In this document: positions 7,231-11,304 of the stretch, in pieces
Layout: each line of letters begins with the position of its first letter
Numbering within the stretch: position 1 is the stretch's first letter
NCBI GenBank assembly: GCA_003552745.1
Contig: PUOG01000328.1
Coordinates: forward strand, 1-11,304
Direction of reading: 5' to 3'
Source of the DNA: Spirochaetaceae bacterium
Lineage (GTDB): Bacteria; Spirochaetota; Spirochaetia; DSM-27196; SKKC01
Length of the DNA: 11,304 bases
Notes under the pieces: generated by a model
Told to the model about the DNA's origin: nothing
What the model saw: the letters and a program-made list of their open reading frames with translations, nothing else
Databases searched by the model: none
Program-made: the position numbers and the translations under genes

Positions 7231-7466
7231 GCGATCTGCAAGGAGCTCGCGCGCCTCGATCGCGCGGTCGTGTGTTTCGGCGGCGTGCGGAGCGGCCGGG
7301 CGTAGGTGTGCAGCCTCTTGTGCGAGGCACGCGTCGAGCTTCCAGAAGGACGTAAAACATCGTGGTATAAAGTGTGGTCGACGAGTTCCAGCACACAGCT
7401 CGCGATCTGGTCGACCATGAGTACCGTCAGCGGACCACCAAGGGCTTCCACTCTCCGCACGGCGAC

Positions 7467-9644
7467 CTATTGGATGAGGTACAACCCACACCCGTTTCGA
7501 TCCAACGAGAGATGCACATTCAAGCTTCCGGACTCCGCGCGCGTCCGCACTTCCTCGCCACTAATGAGGTCGGTCGTCTTATCGAATGAGTTTAGGACAC
7601 GCCCAAGATCTATGGCCACGTCGGATGCTTGCGGGCCAGTGTTGACGACTACCAGGAGACTCGTATTCTCGGCATGTAACACATCCGCCCGCACCTCAGA
7701 CCGGTCGGTGAGCACAGAGGGTCGCGCACCGCTCAGTTCGACGAGGTCGGCGATGAGCCGCGAGACGGTCGCGTCACGGTGGTCGAAATATGAGTAGCCG
7801 AGCAGAGTGCCAATGAGGATGGCTTGGCCGTGGCCATACGTGGCCCGGGTTATCGCGACGCGACCGTCTTCGAAGTAACCGAGCGGCTCGGCGCCCTCCG
7901 GTATGAGTCCTTCGGCGAAACGGTAGCCCGTCACGCGGCGGTCGGCTTGCCCGTGGATCAACGTTCCCGTGACCTGAAGGAGGATCCGGTCGCTGTCGAC
8001 ATCCGCTTCACTGGACAGATCCTTATACTGGTTGAACGCGGCGGAGCCCGAGGTGCGTAGACCTTCCCTTGCGCCGAATACGCAGTCGAACCCGAATCCG
8101 GGAACGCGCTGGGAATGGAGCCCGTCGGACTGGCGGACGCTGCCAAAGAACGCCTCGGAGACGAGCGTGCCCCCGTCCGCGATCCACGCTTCTATCCGCG
8201 AGGCCACGTCGTCCTCAATGTAGTAGGGGAACGGGTAGTAAATCGCCCGGTAACGGCTGATGTCCTGCTCGAGCAGGTAGTCGGTGGAAATTACGTCGAC
8301 ATTATGCTGTCGGGAGTAGAGCGCGAGGAACGCGCCCTCGATGGACTTGTGGTGACGCTCGATCGAACGACCGACGCACCAGTCGAAGAGCTGGTTCCGC
8401 GTTCCGTTGACCACGGCGACCTGCGCCGGAATCGGTCGAGCCTTCATGATGGCGGGGGCATGGCGTTGGAGCGCGTCATTGATGCGTACGGCACTTTCGA
8501 GCCAAGGAGTCGGGCCGCCCTCGAAGTCGGTGAGACCCCATGCCGGTGACTCCACCCCGAGAGTTTCAGGGCGATACTGCCAAAAGAGAAACCCCTTCAC
8601 ACCCCGCGCCAGTGGGACGAGAATGTGGCGTTTCATGGTCTCGAAATCCGGCACGGGCGGGCAATTGATGGTGCTGCCGGGGATAGCATGAATCTCGGCG
8701 TTGATAATCGGCTTTCCGGGCGCCGCGGAACTCGTGACTGCCGCGGCGAAGGGGGCACTGCCCAAGCTGTTGCCGAAGAGATCGCACAGCGCGGCTAGAC
8801 GGTACTCGTCACTGGCGCAAGTTACCATGTTGAAAAAGGGCATGGGCACGGTGTGCACCATTACGGGGGTGTCCGCATCATGCAGCCGGATAGCGTCGAG
8901 CCTCATTTGAAGTTCAGACACCATGACATCCACAAAGAACATTCGCCAGTCGATCATGTCGCTGAAGGTGGCGGGATTGCGCGGCACTTCCACCTCATCC
9001 CAATGCCGGTAGTTCCGATTCCAGCTTTCGTTAAGCGCTTCTATGCTCTCATACTTGGTTCGGAGCCATTGCGCAAAGGCGGCAAGCGCATGGGACGAGT
9101 AGTCGACGAGTGTGGGGACGTTTGGCTCTCGGAAGGCGAAACCGTTCAGCTCCGGCTCGTTCCACAAGTCCCAGATGTAGAGAGCTGGGTGCTTGCCCAA
9201 TTGTTTCCCCAGTTCCTCCGTGAAGGCACGTCGGGCTTCCACGCTCTCCCGGTGCAGGTAGGACGGCCCTGGCGATCCGCCCACCTGCCGGCAACCCGAC
9301 ACGGCCGGTTCAACGCGTGTGCCGTTGTTGGTAACCATTACAGAGTCCGGATACTTGTGGAAGAGCCAGGCGGGAGCCACGTCGTAAACGATGTTGACGA
9401 CCACCTTTAGACCGTTCGAGTGTGACAAGTCAAGCAGCCGAGATAAGTCGGCAAAGTCGAATACGCCGTCCGCCGGATTGTTCCATCGCCATTGCGCCCA
9501 GAGTTTAATCGTGTTGAAACCGTGTCCGCGTATGCGTGCGAGATCCCGCTCCCACTGGTCAGGCCTTGGCGTCGGCGCTCGGTAGTACTGGGCTCCGAAC
9601 GGCACAAACTGGTCGTCGGGTATCCATCTGTCGTTCACAATCAC
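7467..9644 (-). CDS. GH42-like glycoside hydrolase (putative beta-galactosidase)
   Basis: Cytoplasmic glycoside hydrolase of clan GH-A, 725 residues, with no signal peptide. The N-terminal barrel starts FGAQYYRAPTP and contains FNTIKLWAQWRW. The acid/base Glu163 is in DLWNEPE and the likely nucleophile is Glu317 in INAEIHAIPG. From about residue 400 (QVAVVNGTRNQ) it has the class-I-amidotransferase-like trimerisation domain typical of GH42, with IEAWIADGGTLVSEAFFG, and then a small C-terminal beta domain ending LYLIQ. The start is GTG 9644, four bases after a perfect AGGAGG; GTG 9638 is the alternative. Upstream in-frame ATGs at 9683 and 9674 lie before the ribosome binding site and are rejected. 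It probably releases terminal galactose or a related sugar from imported oligosaccharides. The WNEP form of the acid/base motif differs from the usual GH42 DNE form, so a related GH-A family is possible. No transporter lies beside it. Confidence 0.85.
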   Translation of the reverse strand: MIVNDRWIPDDQFVPFGAQYYRAPTPRPDQWERDLARIRGHGFNTIKLWAQWRWNNPADGVFDFADLSRLLDLSHSNGLKVVVNIVYDVAPAWLFHKYPDSVMVTNNGTRVEPAVSGCRQVGGSPGPSYLHRESVEARRAFTEELGKQLGKHPALYIWDLWNEPELNGFAFREPNVPTLVDYSSHALAAFAQWLRTKYESIEALNESWNRNYRHWDEVEVPRNPATFSDMIDWRMFFVDVMVSELQMRLDAIRLHDADTPVMVHTVPMPFFNMVTCASDEYRLAALCDLFGNSLGSAPFAAAVTSSAAPGKPIINAEIHAIPGSTINCPPVPDFETMKRHILVPLARGVKGFLFWQYRPETLGVESPAWGLTDFEGGPTPWLESAVRINDALQRHAPAIMKARPIPAQVAVVNGTRNQLFDWCVGRSIERHHKSIEGAFLALYSRQHNVDVISTDYLLEQDISRYRAIYYPFPYYIEDDVASRIEAWIADGGTLVSEAFFGSVRQSDGLHSQRVPGFGFDCVFGAREGLRTSGSAAFNQYKDLSSEADVDSDRILLQVTGTLIHGQADRRVTGYRFAEGLIPEGAEPLGYFEDGRVAITRATYGHGQAILIGTLLGYSYFDHRDATVSRLIADLVELSGARPSVLTDRSEVRADVLHAENTSLLVVVNTGPQASDVAIDLGRVLNSFDKTTDLISGEEVRTRAESGSLNVHLSLDRNGCGLYLIQ

Positions 9645-9648
9645 AATC

Positions 9649-9654
9649 CCTCCT
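9649..9654 (-). promoter_or_regulatory. Strong ribosome binding site fixing the GH42 start
   Basis: The minus strand reads AGGAGGGATTGTGATTGTGAAC. The perfect AGGAGG leaves four bases to the GTG at 9644 and ten to the GTG at 9638, and excludes the longer ATG-started reading. A TGA (9641-9643) in another frame overlaps the first GTG as GTGA, like a coupled operon junction. Confidence 0.75.
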
Positions 9655-9696
9655 GGATATAAGCTCGCATGCATACGCGGCATCTGTGCGAAGCAG

Positions 9697-10089
9697 TTAT
9701 CTCATCCGTCGGCTGGTCTCCAAAGGCGGCAGGAGAACGAACTCTTCCACCTCTCCGGTTGTTCTTCTTCACGGCGCGGCCCCGAAGTGCGACCTCGATC
9801 TTTGCCGGGCGGTCCTGTTCCCAATAGAGACACGCCTAGCGCATACTTCCCATACGCCTCGCAATAGGGAGCCAACTCGCGAAGTAGTTCATAGCCGATG
9901 TCGGGGCGAAGGAGAAGGTTGTATTCGTAGCGTGTTGTCGTCCACTCGTCAGTCATTGAGTGTTTCAAGTACTGATGAACCTTAGCCTGATCGTAGTCAA
10001 ATAGGGATCGGTTCGGGCGCGGGGCGGCCGGCACCATAAGTGCGGTCCAGGGCATCCCAGCAATCCTCGCGCCGGGGTTCGCAGATCAT
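9697..10089 (-). pseudogene. Unidentified gene with multiple frameshifts, upstream of GH42
   Basis: Coherent protein pieces follow each other on the minus strand in changing frames. From ATG 10089: MICEPRREDCWDALDRTYGA to a TGA at 9997-9999. Next, in the frame that also has ATG 10055: FDYDQAKVHQYLKHSMTDEW, then LLLRPDIGYELLRELAPYCE and AYGKYAL. After position 9836, a third frame gives CLYWEQDRPAKIEVALRGRA. Finally, back in the first frame: GEVEEFVLLPPLETSRRMR and TAA at 9697-9699. Joined, they make about 130 residues with no noise stretch between them, so I read one soluble protein broken by at least three frame changes. I do not recognise the family; a faint likeness of the middle part to P27-type phage small terminases was considered and not relied on. 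A 117-residue ORF from ATG 10055 to 9702 with GAGG nine bases upstream exists, but its last 35 residues look out of frame. The stretch 10090-10381 shows nothing I can assign. Confidence 0.55.
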
Positions 10090-10381
10090 GCCGAAGCGTG
10101 CCGATCTCGATTTCGATGACGTTTCGGTACGCTCGGAGTATCAGGGAAGGGACGAGATGGCGCCTAGCGCATGTATCGGTCCCGAACCCGCTTGGCGCCG
10201 TGTCTTTTTTCTATGCTTCTTCCTGTGCGCGGTTTGATCTCTCCGATTCGCGTGGGTTGGCATCCATGTGAAGCTGGTGAAAGATGCGCTGCCATCTTCT
10301 CAGGTTAGACCCCCATTCTGAGAGCGTAACACGAGAAGTCGTATCCGCAAAGCGCAAAGTTTTCGAGAAAAGGGCGACGAA

Positions 10382-11143
10382 TCAGCCCGACCGGACTGCA
10401 TTCTCTTTTATTGTCTTGATCAAATCGACATTCAGGCAGTCCGAATACTGTTCGGCAACCTTCACACTCGACCATCCGCAGTGTCTCCGGATGGTTCTAC
10501 CTGCCACCACGCATGCCCTGAGGTAGCTCGCAAGTGTATGGCGCATTGAATGGCCGTCCAGTAGCATCGTGTTGTTGCCGCGGTCGCGGTTCGGTGCTTT
10601 GTCCCGAAATCGTCTCCTAATGATGAAGTGCTCCGCATCCGGTTCCGGCCAGTAGTCCTTCCACCGCAGCGCGAGCACCTCGCCCTTACGCATGCCGGTG
10701 CACATGGCGACCAGAAAGGCGGTGTATCTCGGTTTCGGAATAGATACCTCGGCTCCTGTTCTCGGGATTGTACGGCTCTGCATTCGCTGCCGTATTCTCA
10801 GCAATTATCCGATCTACGGTCGTCGCTCGCCGGAACAGGAAATGAATAAGCCCAACGACAAGCCCTGCCGTTGCATCGTGACCTTTCAGCGTCACCTTCA
10901 CCATGCGAGCAGCAAACTCATTGAGATCAGCTGGAGTAATCGTGTCCAGTGGGCGGACCGCTATCGGGTCCGTGAGTATGTATTTCTCGATGCGCTTCCG
11001 CCGAAGTTCGAGTACCTTGGCGACAACGCCTTTGTGCGGCTCTTGCCGAGCCCCAGCCTTTCGCCAGTACTGCGTCTGATTCGTTTGGGGGCCGCGCCGA
11101 GTCTGTAGTGCCAAACCTTGCCCACTTTCACGAGTGAATACAA
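10382..11143 (-). pseudogene. Tyrosine recombinase / phage-type integrase, frameshifted and deleted
   Basis: Integrases cut and rejoin DNA at attachment sites using a tyrosine. The N-terminal part VKVGKVWHYRL and RRSTGE begins at TTG 11143. Near 11040 the frame changes and the SAM-like core-binding domain follows (RRKRIEKYILTDP, DTITPADLNEF). Near 10730 it changes again into the catalytic domain, with the first Arg in TGMRKGEVLALRW, HSMRHT (the H-x-x-R box), GWSSVKVAEQYSD with the nucleophilic Tyr, and a stop at 10382. Two losses are seen besides the frame changes: about 10-15 residues before TAFLVAM, and some 60 residues between RRRFRDK and HSMRHT, where the beta-strands and helices ahead of box II should be. 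The catalytic residues survive but no intact product can be made. It starts 43 bases from the 3' end of tRNA-Thr, transcribed away from it, as integrases of tRNA-inserted elements do. Confidence 0.85.
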
Positions 11144-11185
11144 TCGGCGCGAAATGAATACCTACATAATAGTGTTATAGGAAAC

Positions 11186-11257
11186 AGCCAGGACGGGGAC
11201 TCGAACCCCGGACCTGCTCATTACGAGTGAGCTGCTCTGCCACTGAGCTATCCTGGC
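11186..11257 (-). tRNA. tRNA-Thr (anticodon CGT)
   Basis: The minus strand from 11257 folds as a 72-base cloverleaf. The acceptor stem is GCCAGGA/TCCTGGC, the D arm GCTC-AGTGGCA-GAGC, the anticodon arm GCTCA-CTCGTAA-TGAGC, the variable loop AGGTC, the T arm CGGGG-TTCGAGT-CCCCG and the discriminator T. The loop gives anticodon CGT, which reads the threonine codon ACG. CCA is not encoded. Its 3' end faces the integrase pseudogene, so it is the probable attachment site of the decayed element. Confidence 0.95.
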
Positions 11258-11268
11258 GTGGAGTCCAG

Positions 11269-11298
11269 ACTATAAAGTGAGCGGGCGGCCGGTTTCAA
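11269..11298 (-). promoter_or_regulatory. Sigma-70-type promoter of tRNA-Thr
   Basis: On the minus strand a -35 box TTGAAA (11293-11298) and a -10 box TATAGT (11269-11274) are separated by 18 bases. Transcription would start near 11262, about five bases before the mature tRNA 5' end at 11257. Both boxes are close to consensus. Confidence 0.65.
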
Positions 11299-11304
11299 GT
11301 CCCG

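Noticed and set aside
4793..7396. An 867-codon open frame on the minus strand across the symporter gene
   Set aside because: It is the antisense shadow of a high-GC coding gene: its composition is Arg/Glu/Gly/Pro-rich without domains, and the symporter has clear family motifs. Only the last 50 or so codons, beyond the symporter start, look protein-like and are reported separately.
7231..7466. Short ORFs on both strands between the regulator remnant and the hydrolase end
   Set aside because: None has a plausible start, composition or motif, and no clear terminator hairpin could be drawn; treated as non-coding spacer.
9833..10172. Twelve-base direct repeat CGCCTAGCGCAT at 9833 and 10161
   Set aside because: A match of this length is expected by chance in a window of this size; no target duplication or element structure accompanies it, although one copy coincides with a frame change.
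10080..10237. Small plus-strand ORF ending with a hydrophobic Phe/Cys-rich tail
   Set aside because: It overlaps the start of the minus-strand pseudogene, lacks a ribosome binding site and has no recognisable pattern.
10281..10298. Hairpin AAGATG-CGCTGC-CATCTT as a terminator of the integrase remnant
   Set aside because: The stem is only six base pairs, AT-rich and without a T run on either strand.

Overview
This is a GC-rich bacterial window. The layout, the spacing of overlapping genes and the protein styles would suit a free-living spirochaete or another carbohydrate-using anaerobe, but no marker gene fixes the taxon, so this is only an impression. Four regions can be told apart.

(1) Positions 1-4342 (+) hold a tight operon of four genes: the C-terminal part of a D-2-hydroxyacid dehydrogenase, an FGGY carbohydrate kinase, a class II (zinc) fructose-bisphosphate-type aldolase and a LarA-like nickel-pincer racemase/epimerase. 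The genes abut or overlap by 1-4 bases. Together they read as a catabolic route for a hydroxy acid or sugar acid: epimerise, oxidise/reduce, phosphorylate, cleave. The substrate cannot be read from sequence. A GC-rich palindrome cluster follows the operon.

(2) Positions 4343-5014 look empty in a simple ORF view, but the minus strand carries two decayed small genes, one truncated at its N-terminus and one broken by frame changes. Next comes a large plus-strand gene (5015-7012) for a sodium:solute symporter with an extra cytoplasmic tail of about 190 residues that looks like two winged-helix domains. Its stop overlaps the remnant of a MalT/LuxR-type regulator that keeps a perfect Walker A motif and little else.

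(3) Positions 7467-9644 (-) encode an intact GH42-like glycoside hydrolase. It starts at GTG behind a strong AGGAGG. Directly upstream is a gene remnant (9697-10089) whose coherent pieces are spread over all three minus-strand frames.

(4) Positions 10382-11257 (-) hold a tyrosine recombinase pseudogene next to the 3' end of a tRNA-Thr(CGT) gene with a good promoter. This is the usual arrangement for an integrative element inserted at a tRNA gene. The decay between the tRNA and the GH42 gene suggests an old island reduced to scars, with the hydrolase as the main surviving gene. The left end of the island was not found in the window.

All reconstructions of broken genes were made by hand translation and need a protein-level search.
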